In this document: positions 1 through 7,692 of the stretch, in pieces | How the letters are laid out: every line of letters starts with the position of its first letter | How positions within the stretch are numbered: position 1 is the stretch's first letter | Source of the DNA: Leadbetterella sp051649345 | GTDB lineage: Bacteria > Bacteroidota > Bacteroidia > Cytophagales > Spirosomataceae | Length of the DNA: 10,787 nucleotides | Assembly (NCBI GenBank): GCA_051649345.1 | Contig: JBOFGX010000162.1 | Span: 1 to 10,787 of the forward strand | Reading direction: 5' to 3' | Notes under the pieces: generated by a model | Seen by the model: the letters and a program-made list of their open reading frames with translations, nothing else | Database searches by the model: none | What the model was told of the DNA's origin: nothing | Program-made: the position numbers and the translations under genes

Positions 1-78
1 CAAGCGAAAAATTGTCCGAATTTTTCCCCTAAACTTGTCCCTATTCATGAAAAATTCAGGCCAACACTCTTTCGCTTG
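1..78. other. Imperfect hairpin inside left inverted repeat
   Basis: Pairs read directly from the sequence: 1-9 with 70-78 (9 bp), 12-14 with 62-64, 16-17 with 59-60, 18-26 with 49-57 (9 bp). There is one mismatch at 15/61, a bulged A at 58, and an internal loop at 10-11/65-69. That makes 23 pairs around an apical loop at 27-48. An alternative small hairpin pairs 7-13 with 19-25 around GTCCG. Most differences between the two repeat copies fall in the apical loop. The closing pair 26/49 is C-G here and T-A in the right copy, which is a compensated change. Folding in the cell is inferred, not shown. Confidence 0.6.
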
Positions 79-145
79 ACCTCAGCCGCACCTCATTTAT
101 AGAAAAATTTCTCTTCTTGTACTTTTTGAGGGACGACTAGTTAGT
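2..145 (-). repeat. Left copy of 144-bp terminal inverted repeat
   Basis: This segment is the reverse complement of 10644-10787, aligned without gaps by the rule left position x pairs with right position 10789-x. I count 15 differences in 144 columns (about 90% identity), at positions 26, 31-33, 37, 41, 43, 45, 49, 99-101, 133, 140 and 141. Identical blocks are 2-25, 50-98 and 102-132. Similarity stops at 146, which gives a definite inner edge; the outer edge is cut by the window. The copy starts 33 bp beyond the stop codon of the haloperoxidase-like gene. It contains a 78-bp imperfect palindrome (1-78) and a pair of ACCTCA motifs (79-84 and 90-95). No open reading frame of note lies in it. 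Confidence 0.93.
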
Positions 146-177
146 TTCGATCCACTCATAGGATGTTTAAAAAGTGA

Positions 178-1503
178 TTACTCCCTCCTCCAAGGAAGTA
201 TGTCTACATTTTTTCCTACTTGATATCCCACTTCAAGACCATCCGTATTGTCACTACGAATATGGATTCCTCCATACAGTCTAGACATTCCACATTCTTC
301 CGTCATTTGTGTGATAGTGTTAAATTTACGAGATAGATAGGGCGTTTTTGTTTTTGGGTCACTGAGCATTTCTACATGCGTATCATCTACAAAAGCAACA
401 GAATCCCCATAAGAAGATTGGAGCACTACGGAAGCAGCACCGACCTGCGTAGCATGACCTGAAATGTAAGATGGAAAAGGAGGCTCGGGCCAAAATTGTA
501 TAAATGTAGAATCTATATTTCTTCTGATATAATTAGCTGGTCTCTCAGAATGATAATGATACTTCACTTTCCAACAAACTATAAATGCATCCGCAACAGC
601 CAATCCTGTTTTGGCAAATATACTACTCATTTCGAATAGGTTGTTTACCCTACTTTCGCCTATAATCCGGGCAATATTGTATGAATGACCCGGAGGGCCT
701 GAGCTATGGTTGGGGTCATCGGCCCACCATACGGCGATTTGCTTTTGCTCTTGTGTGAGCGTTTTTTGAATCCGGTAAATTTCCTCAAAATCTTTGTAAT
801 ACACCGAATTAGGATCCGTACTGTATGCAGAAAAAATAGGAATAGAAATGAAAGCATTTGGCTTTACAAAAACTCTATTTTTGCCCCAATACGGATGCAA
901 TGGATAAATAGAAGGACTTTGCCCATTTATAGGAGCTACCCAATACTGTAATCCAACGGGGAATATATAACCAGCGTCAAAATTTTTAAAATACCCCATA
1001 TCTCCCCCATCTGTAAGAGCCCATTGATGGATTTTTTCCGCAATTTGAGTCCCATATCTCTGTGAGTTCTCTATGACTGTATTCTTGACTTTCTTTGATC
1101 GATCAGCTAATATGCGTGTATGCAAGGAATCTAAAATCTTTACATATCGAATATCAGAATGCTGGTATAATTTTAAAATCATGTAATATTGACCTTCATT
1201 GAGCGAAGTTTCCCAATCGATTTTAGAACTTGGCTTGGGTAAAGTGCCGAGCCCATTGAGATAAGGTGCAATTGACTGGTAGACTTTACTACCATTTACA
1301 ACAGACTCGTACATCGTGAGCCCGAGATATCCCAAAGCTCTTGCAATGTAGGTAGGTGAACTACCCGGCTGATGCTTAATAAATTCTGTACTAGCTTTGG
1401 CCCAAGTGAGAGCAACTTTTGAGTCAATAGTTTTTTTACCAATTCCAAATGCACCCTTGTAAACAGTTAAAGAGAGAAATAATAAAGCATGCTTGAAATT
1501 CAT
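178..1503 (-). CDS. Exported vanadium-dependent haloperoxidase / PAP2 superfamily protein
   Basis: The 441-residue product has a hydrophobic N-terminus (about residues 5-20) that looks like a signal peptide, so it should act in the periplasm or outside the cell. The C-terminal third carries the three vanadate/phosphate-binding motifs shared by vanadium haloperoxidases and PAP2 acid phosphatases: K314-x6-R321-P322, P344-S-Y-I-S-G-H350, and S407-R408-x5-H414-x3-D418. All catalytic positions are intact. The length and the long helical N-terminal part fit bacterial haloperoxidase-like proteins better than small PAP2 phosphatases. Whether it oxidises halides or hydrolyses phosphate esters cannot be read from the sequence. 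The gene starts with ATG, ends with TAA, and is the last of three minus-strand genes. A 172-bp gap separates it from the CAP lipoprotein gene, so it may have its own promoter. The inverted repeat begins 33 bp past its stop. Confidence 0.88.
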   Translation of the reverse strand: MNFKHALLFLSLTVYKGAFGIGKKTIDSKVALTWAKASTEFIKHQPGSSPTYIARALGYLGLTMYESVVNGSKVYQSIAPYLNGLGTLPKPSSKIDWETSLNEGQYYMILKLYQHSDIRYVKILDSLHTRILADRSKKVKNTVIENSQRYGTQIAEKIHQWALTDGGDMGYFKNFDAGYIFPVGLQYWVAPINGQSPSIYPLHPYWGKNRVFVKPNAFISIPIFSAYSTDPNSVYYKDFEEIYRIQKTLTQEQKQIAVWWADDPNHSSGPPGHSYNIARIIGESRVNNLFEMSSIFAKTGLAVADAFIVCWKVKYHYHSERPANYIRRNIDSTFIQFWPEPPFPSYISGHATQVGAASVVLQSSYGDSVAFVDDTHVEMLSDPKTKTPYLSRKFNTITQMTEECGMSRLYGGIHIRSDNTDGLEVGYQVGKNVDILPWRRE

Positions 1504-1562
1504 ACAAATAGTATAAAGAAATTATTAACGAAAGTCCTAGTTCAGAGCTTAAAGTTAATCTA

Positions 1563-1570
1563 CAAAGATA
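1563..1570 (-). promoter_or_regulatory. Candidate -7 promoter element for the haloperoxidase-like gene
   Basis: On the minus strand this reads TATCTTTG, a full match to the Bacteroidota -7 consensus TAnnTTTG, and would give a leader of about 50 nt. About 20 bases upstream there is only TTTA where TTTG is expected at -33. The 172-bp gap (1504-1675) is otherwise AT-rich and featureless. Confidence 0.35.
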
Positions 1571-1675
1571 TAATTTCTATTTGTTTTAAATTGAATTAAT
1601 GAGCCAATCCAAATTTTAAAGGGATTATATAAGAAACACACACGATTAAGATAAATAAAGCGTCCAATTTAGACA

Positions 1676-2179
1676 CTACTTTTTAGTAGCAAAAAGTTGA
1701 GTCCAATAGCTTTCATAATTGCCGATACCCATTTCTTTGTAGCTTGGATCCATCATATTTTGGCAGTGACCTTGACTGATTTTCCAAGCCCCTACTGCCC
1801 ATTCAGCATCTGCCAAACTGGATTCATAAATATTTTCAGCACTTGTAACGTCTTGGTATCCTGCTGCTCGGATTCTATCCCGATGCGACTTGCCTTCTAA
1901 ATTTTTGTGTGCAAAGTACTTTTTGACGTGCATATCCTTGGAATGTGCAAGTGCTACCTCATTTAACTTTTCGCTTAAAACCAATTCGGCAACTGGTGGC
2001 ATAACTTTACTACCACACGTAGTTCCTTTGGTTCGCAGTTCATTAACAAGTTTCAGAGCTTCCTCTTGGTACGTGAGCTTTTTTACTTCTGGTGTAGGTT
2101 CAACTGTAGAATCTGTTTTTTTCTCGCAGGCGAGAATACATGTCCACAACGCTATAATTATTAAAATTCTTGTTTTCAA
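1676..2179 (-). CDS. CAP/SCP-domain (YkwD-like) lipoprotein
   Basis: The product has 167 residues. A basic start and hydrophobic stretch end in a lipobox I-L-A-C with the lipidated cysteine at residue 18, followed by a Lys/Glu/Thr/Pro-rich linker to about residue 34. The rest is one CAP domain: an A-x-A-H-S motif with H79, Y-F-A-H-K with H91 followed by the G-K-S-H-R-D-R turn, S-A-E-N-I with E115, G-H-C-Q-N-M-M with H138, and a closing G-I-G strand. The usual His/Glu cavity residues are present. Bacterial CAP lipoproteins have no settled biochemical role. The reading frame begins at TTG; no in-frame ATG lies between the upstream sigma gene and the lipobox, and AGAAGAAA precedes the start at a plausible distance. 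It lies 47 bp downstream of the ECF sigma gene on the same strand, so co-transcription is likely. Confidence 0.85.
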   Translation of the reverse strand: MKTRILIIIALWTCILACEKKTDSTVEPTPEVKKLTYQEEALKLVNELRTKGTTCGSKVMPPVAELVLSEKLNEVALAHSKDMHVKKYFAHKNLEGKSHRDRIRAAGYQDVTSAENIYESSLADAEWAVGAWKISQGHCQNMMDPSYKEMGIGNYESYWTQLFATKK

Positions 2180-2226
2180 AAGATTAATATTTCTTCTTTC
2201 GAGATTGCAAAAATTATTCCAAACAA

Positions 2227-2793
2227 TTATAAATCGAAACTTTGTTCTGTATCTATATGTAAAAAGTACTTTCTTAAATCCAAAATCGCTCTGTGTATAA
2301 AGTTTCGAACGGATTGATTTGTAACCTGCATAATTTCGGCAATTTCCTCCAAATTAAAATTATGATAGTATCGTAATTGGATTGCCTCCTGTTGTCTTTT
2401 TGAAAGCATATCAATTGCATGCCTAAGTTTTGCATTTCCGGCCTCGTCTAATTCTGTTCGGATAAACTTTTCTTCTACTGAGACTTCTTGTAGAATATTT
2501 TCATACAATTTTTCTGTATCTACTTCTTTTTCAATGAGTTGATCCATGTTTTTAATGATTCTATTTCTCAATGAGCGATACAGGTAAAATCGCACAGAAG
2601 TGGTGTCTGAGAGGTTTTCTCTGTGTGTCCAAATATGGAGAAACAAATCCTGAATACTGTCACGAATCAACTGTCTATCTTTAGTGATCCGATACCCATA
2701 TCTAAGCAAATCATCCACAAAGATTCTATACATCCGTTCAAACGCATGCCTATCTCCGTTTTTGACAGCACTCCACAATTCTTCTTCAACCAT
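2227..2793 (-). CDS. ECF RNA polymerase sigma factor (FecI-like, Bacteroidota type)
   Basis: From the ATG at 2793 the product has 188 residues. Region 2 spans about residues 15-82, with the A-F-E-R-M-Y helix and the D-x-x-Q-D-L-F-L-H-I-W core. Region 4 spans about 125-178, beginning L-S-K-R-Q-Q-E-A and including the helix-turn-helix N-L-E-E-I-A-E-I-M-Q-V. This is the layout of sigma factors that pair with FecR anti-sigma proteins and SusC transducers. The frame is open further upstream to a TTG at 2850, but that would add 19 residues unlike the family, so I chose the ATG; Val-Glu-Glu-Glu-Leu-Trp right after it resembles a normal family start. The gene points away from fecR, whereas sigma and anti-sigma genes usually run in tandem. 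It likely leads the sigma-CAP transcript. The start codon choice is the main uncertainty. Confidence 0.9.
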   Translation of the reverse strand: MVEEELWSAVKNGDRHAFERMYRIFVDDLLRYGYRITKDRQLIRDSIQDLFLHIWTHRENLSDTTSVRFYLYRSLRNRIIKNMDQLIEKEVDTEKLYENILQEVSVEEKFIRTELDEAGNAKLRHAIDMLSKRQQEAIQLRYYHNFNLEEIAEIMQVTNQSVRNFIHRAILDLRKYFLHIDTEQSFDL

Positions 2794-2909
2794 GTAAACA
2801 GATAAACCTGAGTCTATGTATTCTAATGAGCTAGTTTTTAGGTAATACAAATATCGTCATTTTTTTTTAATTAGACGGAAGTCTTGAAGAAGGTACGCTA
2901 TTAATTATC

Positions 2910-2939
2910 ACATTTTTTATTTGTTAAATCAAAAAATGT
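2910..2939. promoter_or_regulatory. AT-rich dyad in the divergent sigma/fecR intergenic region
   Basis: ACATTTTTT (2910-2918) pairs with AAAAAATGT (2931-2939), and the next bases ATTT (2919-2922) pair with AAAT (2926-2929) around GTT, leaving one unpaired C at 2930. The stem is 13 bp of almost pure A/T. It lies inside the 270-bp gap (2794-3063) from which both arms of the locus must be transcribed, so it could be an operator or a shared promoter element. Long A/T runs make chance dyads more likely. No convincing TAnnTTTG/TTTG pair was found for either arm in this gap, as might be expected if an ECF sigma factor reads them. Confidence 0.4.
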
Positions 2940-3063
2940 ATTTATTTATAAATTAGCATGTTACGCTTAATTTTCTTGGATATTTAGAATTTTTTTAAAA
3001 AAAAGTGAAAAAATTTGAGTACAAAGTGTCGCATTTGGGATTTAGGTTATTGAAGACAACCAT

Positions 3064-4101
3064 ATGGAGCCGCAAAAAGTCAAACATACATTAGAATCTA
3101 TAATCCAAGAGCCCACTTTTGTCACTTGGGTTCTGAATCCAAATCCCTATTTAGAGGATTTTTGGAATCGATATGTAGCACAATCGGAGGAGAATTTAGA
3201 GCTCGTAAAAGCTGGTATAAATGTTGTTAATCAGCTCCATACGGCTTCAAAACCGAAAATAGTTAAGACTGATGCCACCAAAATATGGACATCTATCCAA
3301 GAAAACATAGGGACGCCTTTTAAAGCTTTATCTTGGATGAGAGTAGGTATTGCAGCATCAATTGTGATTGCATCAATTGTATCGCTTTATTTTTTAACGA
3401 TAACGAACAATTCAAAAAACATGAATATCACTGAGAAGTCTCCATCTAAGCAAATAGAAAACACCCTTGTTTTGGAAGATGGAACCAAAGTCCTTTTGAC
3501 CCAAGGGTCAAAGCTGTTTCTCAGCCATGATTTCAATGAGAAAACACGCACCGTGACATTAATTGGGGAGGCTTTCTTTGATGTAAAAAAGGACGTCACT
3601 CGTCCGTTTCTTATTCATGCAAATAATGTTATTACAAAGGTTTTGGGGACAAGTTTTTCTATTCGTGCCCATAAAAATCAAAAGGTAGAGGTTAGAGTGA
3701 ATACGGGTAAGGTTCAAGTTTTTATTCCGAACCCGTATTCTAAAAAATCTTCAACGCCGAAAGAAATTACACTTTTACCTAATCAAAAAGTAGAAGTAAA
3801 TACACCCAACCTTCAGTATATCAAGTCTATAGTTGAAAATCCAATGCCCCTTATTGACGAAAAAAATGTCGCCATGTTTACCTACACGGATGCCCCCATG
3901 AGCCAGATATTGGACGCGTTGGAGACTATTTACGGGATTGAAATTGCATATAACGAAAAAGAAATTAGTACCTGTAGATTAACCACAACCATGACAAACG
4001 AAAACTTGTACCAAAGGCTACAGGTACTTTGTGCAGCAACTAATGCAAAATACATAGAAAAAGAGGGTAAAATTCTAATTTCTAGCTCAGGATGTGATTG
4101 A
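3064..4101 (+). CDS. FecR-family anti-sigma factor
   Basis: The 345-residue product has a cytoplasmic N-terminal part (about 1-90) with the F-V-T-W-V-L-N-P-N pattern near residues 19-27 typical of Bacteroidota FecR proteins. A single membrane helix follows at about 93-113. The periplasmic FecR domain occupies about 130-225 (L-E-D-G-T-K-V-L-L, G-E-A-F-F-D-V, V-L-G-T-S-F-S-I). A C-terminal DUF4974-like domain (about 270-340) begins near the F-T-Y-T-D-A-P-M strand. Such proteins hold an ECF sigma factor at the membrane and release it when the STN domain of a TonB-dependent transducer reports ligand. The gene is followed after 55 bp by the STN-bearing susC, which fits that partnership. Its likely sigma partner lies upstream in the opposite orientation. 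ATG start, no obvious ribosome binding site. Confidence 0.92.
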   Translation: MEPQKVKHTLESIIQEPTFVTWVLNPNPYLEDFWNRYVAQSEENLELVKAGINVVNQLHTASKPKIVKTDATKIWTSIQENIGTPFKALSWMRVGIAASIVIASIVSLYFLTITNNSKNMNITEKSPSKQIENTLVLEDGTKVLLTQGSKLFLSHDFNEKTRTVTLIGEAFFDVKKDVTRPFLIHANNVITKVLGTSFSIRAHKNQKVEVRVNTGKVQVFIPNPYSKKSSTPKEITLLPNQKVEVNTPNLQYIKSIVENPMPLIDEKNVAMFTYTDAPMSQILDALETIYGIEIAYNEKEISTCRLTTTMTNENLYQRLQVLCAATNAKYIEKEGKILISSSGCD

Positions 4102-4156
4102 ATAGTATATTTTATAAACCTAAATGAACAATTAAAACAACCAAAGTGAAAATAAT

Positions 4157-7100
4157 ATGAAAATGAAGTTTATTTTTAATTCAAAATTTCTACATCTAGT
4201 GAAGCTAGGTACCTTACAGATAATTTTGGCGGTAGTTTTCGGCGGATTGTCTTTTGCTCATGAGGCAGAGGGACAAGAGATTTTAAACAAAAAAATCACC
4301 GTTGAGATTGCCAATCAAGATGTAAAGGATGCTATCAGAATGATAGAAAAACAGATTGATGCACGATTTACCTACCAATCGGCTGTGCTGAAAGGAAGTC
4401 CAAAAATCAATTACAAAGCAAATTCAGAAACTGTATCCCTAGTTCTGACGCGTATTCTGAGCCCTCTTCAAGTAAGCTATGCGGTTATAGGTAACCAAAT
4501 TGTACTAAAAAAAGAGGGAGTAGCATTAGAAAATCCCATTAAAGGAACTGTTACTGATGATAAGAATTCGCCTTTGCCAGGTGTATCTGTACGAATCAAA
4601 GGTAAAAACAAAGGTACCCAAACAGACGCAAACGGTACATACAGCATTGATTCTGACTCTGAAAACGATGTATTGGTGTTTTCCTTTATTGGGTATTTAA
4701 GCAAAGAAGTAAAGGTAGGAAGTCAATCCATAGTAAATGTGCAGTTGGCTATAGATGATAAAACACTAGAAGAGCTTGTGGTAGTTGGATACGGACAAAG
4801 GGGTAAAAAACAGGTATCAGGAGCCATTACCACTGTAGATTCTAAAATGATTACGGGCCAGCAAATTACGTCAGTGGATCAAGGGCTTGCCGGTCTATTG
4901 CCAGGTGTTACCATTCGTGAAGGCTCTGGAGCTCCAGGATCAGGCCCAGAAATCCTCATTCGAGGTATAAACTCATTAAGTGCAATAAACAGACCGCTTA
5001 TTGTAATAGATGATGTAATTTTTGAAGGTAATCCCGCCAATAATGGAAGTGACAATCAAAATAATAATATTCTATCTTTGTTAAACCCCGAGGATATTGA
5101 TAAAATTACGGTTTTAAAGGATGCCGCTTCTAAAGCTATATTTGGCTCTAGGGCTACGGCAGGTGTAATTATGATTACAACTAAAAAAGGTAAGGTTGGT
5201 GCCCCTAAAATAAATTTCAACCATAGCGTAGGTTTTCAAGACGTAATGCCATTCGAAGACCCTAATGTAATGAATGCTACCGAATTGGCTAATTTTCTGA
5301 AGGATAAGCAAACGGATTTGTTAAGAAGAACGAAAGCAACATTATATGGAACGCCCGGAACTCCTATACCCGATTCCGAATATCCTGCTAATTTACAAGG
5401 AGATCTTAATCGATATGGTGTAGGTACCAACTGGTTTGATGAGGTTACGCGTAGGGCAAGTCTCCAAAACCATACAATTAGTGTAAACGGCGGGACTAAT
5501 AATGTGAATTATTACTTTAGTGGTAATTTTCAAGATCAAGATGGTGTAGTACTGTACAATGATTTTAAACGATACTCACTAAGAGCTAATTTAGATATTA
5601 AGATTAATAACAAACTAAAAATGGGCTTGGGTCTAAGTCCTTCCAGAACTTACAGAAATAGATCTGCAGATGAACCCAAAAGTGATCAATTTTCAATTTA
5701 TGGTTCTATAACCTCTTCCTACTGGCTAGATCCTTCGGCAAAAGTTAGAGATGCTAATGGTAACTATAATCACCTCGCAAAAGGGGAATTGATATCTGGA
5801 TATAGTGCTAACCCTGTTTATCAACTTGAAGTTGAAAAGGAAGAGCGTAATTTTACCCAGTTATTATCTAACTTGTATTTAGAATATGCTCCAATTAAGG
5901 GCTTAGTAATAAGAACATCCGGAACTAATAATTTTCTTCAAAGAAAATCTAGTGCGTTTTCTCCTTCAACTATCGCTCCTGATAATAGTTTTACACCCAT
6001 TTATCCTAATGTTGACGGTGCCAGAATATCTACGTATCAAGAGTTAAATAATAGTTATTTCTGGGATAACATTGCAACTTATAGCCGTAAATTTAACTTA
6101 CATAATCTTACTTTACAGGCAGGATTTCACGTACAAGAGTCTACGGGTGAAACCTCTACATTAAATGCAAAAAATCTTTTGGATGAAACTTTTCAGCTAC
6201 CTGATTTCAATAATGTAAGTAAGGCGGTCAATGGTAACTTCTCAGGGTCAGATGAAGCAGTAAAAAATAGATTAGTATCTTATACATCCAGAATAAACTA
6301 TGGTTATGCTGATAGATACCATGCTAATTTCTCAATTAGAAATGACGGTTCTTCACGATTTGGCCGCGGAAACAAATATGGTTACTTCCCTGCGGGATCT
6401 TTAGCCTGGAGAGTTACTGAAGAGCCCTTTTTGAAAGATTTAAATATAAATAGTAACATTCTGAATGAATTCAAAATAGAAATGGGATACGGTATAACAG
6501 GGGGTAATAGTATCAAAAATTTTGAACATTTGGGCTCAGTAAAAACAACTGATTACATTTTAGGAGGGACTTCGCGATTAGGAAGTTTTTTAGAATCAAA
6601 TCCAAATAGTACGGTTACATGGGAACAAGCGAAGCAATTAGATTATGGCTTTACAGCGGATCTTTTAAATAAGAAAATTAACCTAGCTGTGAATTTCTAT
6701 AAACAAGTTACCAAAGGAAACTTAGCACAAATCTCAACATCATGGATTACTGGATTTGGTGGAGTTGTTGGAAATCAAGACAGTGAAGTAGAAAATAAAG
6801 GATTTGATGCAGATTTAACATTTCTTGTAAAAAAGACCAAAAAGTTAACTTGGCAGATGGGATTAAATGCCTCAAGGTATAAAAACAAGTTACTTAGTTA
6901 TATCGATACCGTGGGCTTTAGAAGTGCTAATGCTGGAAACGGTACGCAAGTGACATGGTCAAGACCAGGTCAACCCATCGGTATGATATATGGACTAGAA
7001 ATTTTAGGCTTGTATACGCAAGCAGAAATTGATGACCCTGCTGTTCCTAAATATACCAATGCACGAGCGGGTAGTATAAAATATAGAGATGGAAATGGTG

Positions 7101-7666
7101 ACGGTAGACTACCCGTTCCGTCTATTGATGATTATGTATTACTTGCTAATCCTCATCCAAAGCTGATGTTTGGTATGAATCATACTGTAAATTATCAAGG
7201 CTTAAGCTTACGTGCAATATTTGCAGGTCAGTGGGGAGGAGCCATTATGGATTTACGTAAAGAGTTTATGTATAATGTGGATGGGCAGTTCAATATGTCA
7301 AGGAATATGCTTGACCGATGGAGACCTGGTGATACTGATTTTTCAGCTGAAAAAGATCCTACTACAGATACTGATACTAGAATTGTTCGTTTTCCAAACT
7401 CAAATAAAGTCTTTGATGGCTCCTATCTTGCACTTAAAAATTTGACTTTAGGCTATGATTTGAGTAGCTATTTGAAAAAGATGAATCTCAAAGTTACATC
7501 ATTTTCATTAAATGCTGGGATTCGAAATGTATTTTACGTAGCAAAATACAAAGATGGGAATCCAGAAGCAAGGAGACAAAGTGATGGAGCTGCAGTTCGT
7601 AGTATCAATTATGGAAGTTACCCAATTTCCAGAACATACAGTTTGGGATTAAATGTTAATTTGTAA
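4157..7666 (+). CDS. SusC/RagA-family TonB-dependent outer-membrane transducer with STN domain
   Basis: The 1169-residue product is an outer-membrane importer that also signals. Order of parts: signal peptide about 1-39; STN (secretin/TonB N-terminal) domain about 42-118; carboxypeptidase-regulatory-like domain about 127-200 (I-K-G-T-V-T-D, L-P-G-V-S-V); TonB-box-like L-E-E-L-V-V-V-G-Y-G at 204-213; plug about 214-345 ending in V-L-K-D-A-A-S-K-A-I-F-G-S-R and I-T-T-K-K-G; then the beta-barrel to the C-terminus. The STN domain marks it as a transducer that contacts FecR. Length is normal for this subtype. The last residue is Leu rather than the aromatic residue usual for barrel proteins, a minor oddity. 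A second ATG two codons in is an equally possible start. The susD gene follows after 26 bp, so the two are almost surely one transcript. The imported ligand is unknown. Confidence 0.95.
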   Translation: MKMKFIFNSKFLHLVKLGTLQIILAVVFGGLSFAHEAEGQEILNKKITVEIANQDVKDAIRMIEKQIDARFTYQSAVLKGSPKINYKANSETVSLVLTRILSPLQVSYAVIGNQIVLKKEGVALENPIKGTVTDDKNSPLPGVSVRIKGKNKGTQTDANGTYSIDSDSENDVLVFSFIGYLSKEVKVGSQSIVNVQLAIDDKTLEELVVVGYGQRGKKQVSGAITTVDSKMITGQQITSVDQGLAGLLPGVTIREGSGAPGSGPEILIRGINSLSAINRPLIVIDDVIFEGNPANNGSDNQNNNILSLLNPEDIDKITVLKDAASKAIFGSRATAGVIMITTKKGKVGAPKINFNHSVGFQDVMPFEDPNVMNATELANFLKDKQTDLLRRTKATLYGTPGTPIPDSEYPANLQGDLNRYGVGTNWFDEVTRRASLQNHTISVNGGTNNVNYYFSGNFQDQDGVVLYNDFKRYSLRANLDIKINNKLKMGLGLSPSRTYRNRSADEPKSDQFSIYGSITSSYWLDPSAKVRDANGNYNHLAKGELISGYSANPVYQLEVEKEERNFTQLLSNLYLEYAPIKGLVIRTSGTNNFLQRKSSAFSPSTIAPDNSFTPIYPNVDGARISTYQELNNSYFWDNIATYSRKFNLHNLTLQAGFHVQESTGETSTLNAKNLLDETFQLPDFNNVSKAVNGNFSGSDEAVKNRLVSYTSRINYGYADRYHANFSIRNDGSSRFGRGNKYGYFPAGSLAWRVTEEPFLKDLNINSNILNEFKIEMGYGITGGNSIKNFEHLGSVKTTDYILGGTSRLGSFLESNPNSTVTWEQAKQLDYGFTADLLNKKINLAVNFYKQVTKGNLAQISTSWITGFGGVVGNQDSEVENKGFDADLTFLVKKTKKLTWQMGLNASRYKNKLLSYIDTVGFRSANAGNGTQVTWSRPGQPIGMIYGLEILGLYTQAEIDDPAVPKYTNARAGSIKYRDGNGDGRLPVPSIDDYVLLANPHPKLMFGMNHTVNYQGLSLRAIFAGQWGGAIMDLRKEFMYNVDGQFNMSRNMLDRWRPGDTDFSAEKDPTTDTDTRIVRFPNSNKVFDGSYLALKNLTLGYDLSSYLKKMNLKVTSFSLNAGIRNVFYVAKYKDGNPEARRQSDGAAVRSINYGSYPISRTYSLGLNVNL

Positions 7667-7692
7667 TTTTAGTAGGTTTAATATTAATTAAA

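Noticed and set aside
1..145. Inverted repeat as an integron attC site
   Set aside because: The hairpin with variable loop is reminiscent of attC, but the core sites GTTRRRY and RYYYAAC are not found at the expected places, and no integron integrase is present.
660..951. Open frames on both strands inside the haloperoxidase gene region
   Set aside because: They overlap a well-supported gene with intact motifs, show low-complexity or unlikely composition, and have no family signature.
1674..1689. CTACT/AGTAG hairpin at the end of the CAP lipoprotein gene as a terminator
   Set aside because: The stem is five pairs with an A/T loop, overlaps the stop codon, and has no T-run downstream on the minus strand.
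1890..2300. 136-residue plus-strand frame over the CAP and sigma genes
   Set aside because: It is antisense to two recognisable genes and has no domain of its own; the opposite strand carries the conserved motifs.
2794..2850. 19-residue N-terminal extension of the sigma factor from a TTG start
   Set aside because: The extension does not resemble the family, and an ATG at the normal position follows. It was not used for the gene boundary.
2841..2855. GATATTTG on the minus strand as a -7 promoter element for the sigma gene
   Set aside because: It misses the first base of TAnnTTTG and lacks any TTG about 20 bases upstream, so it was not listed as a feature.
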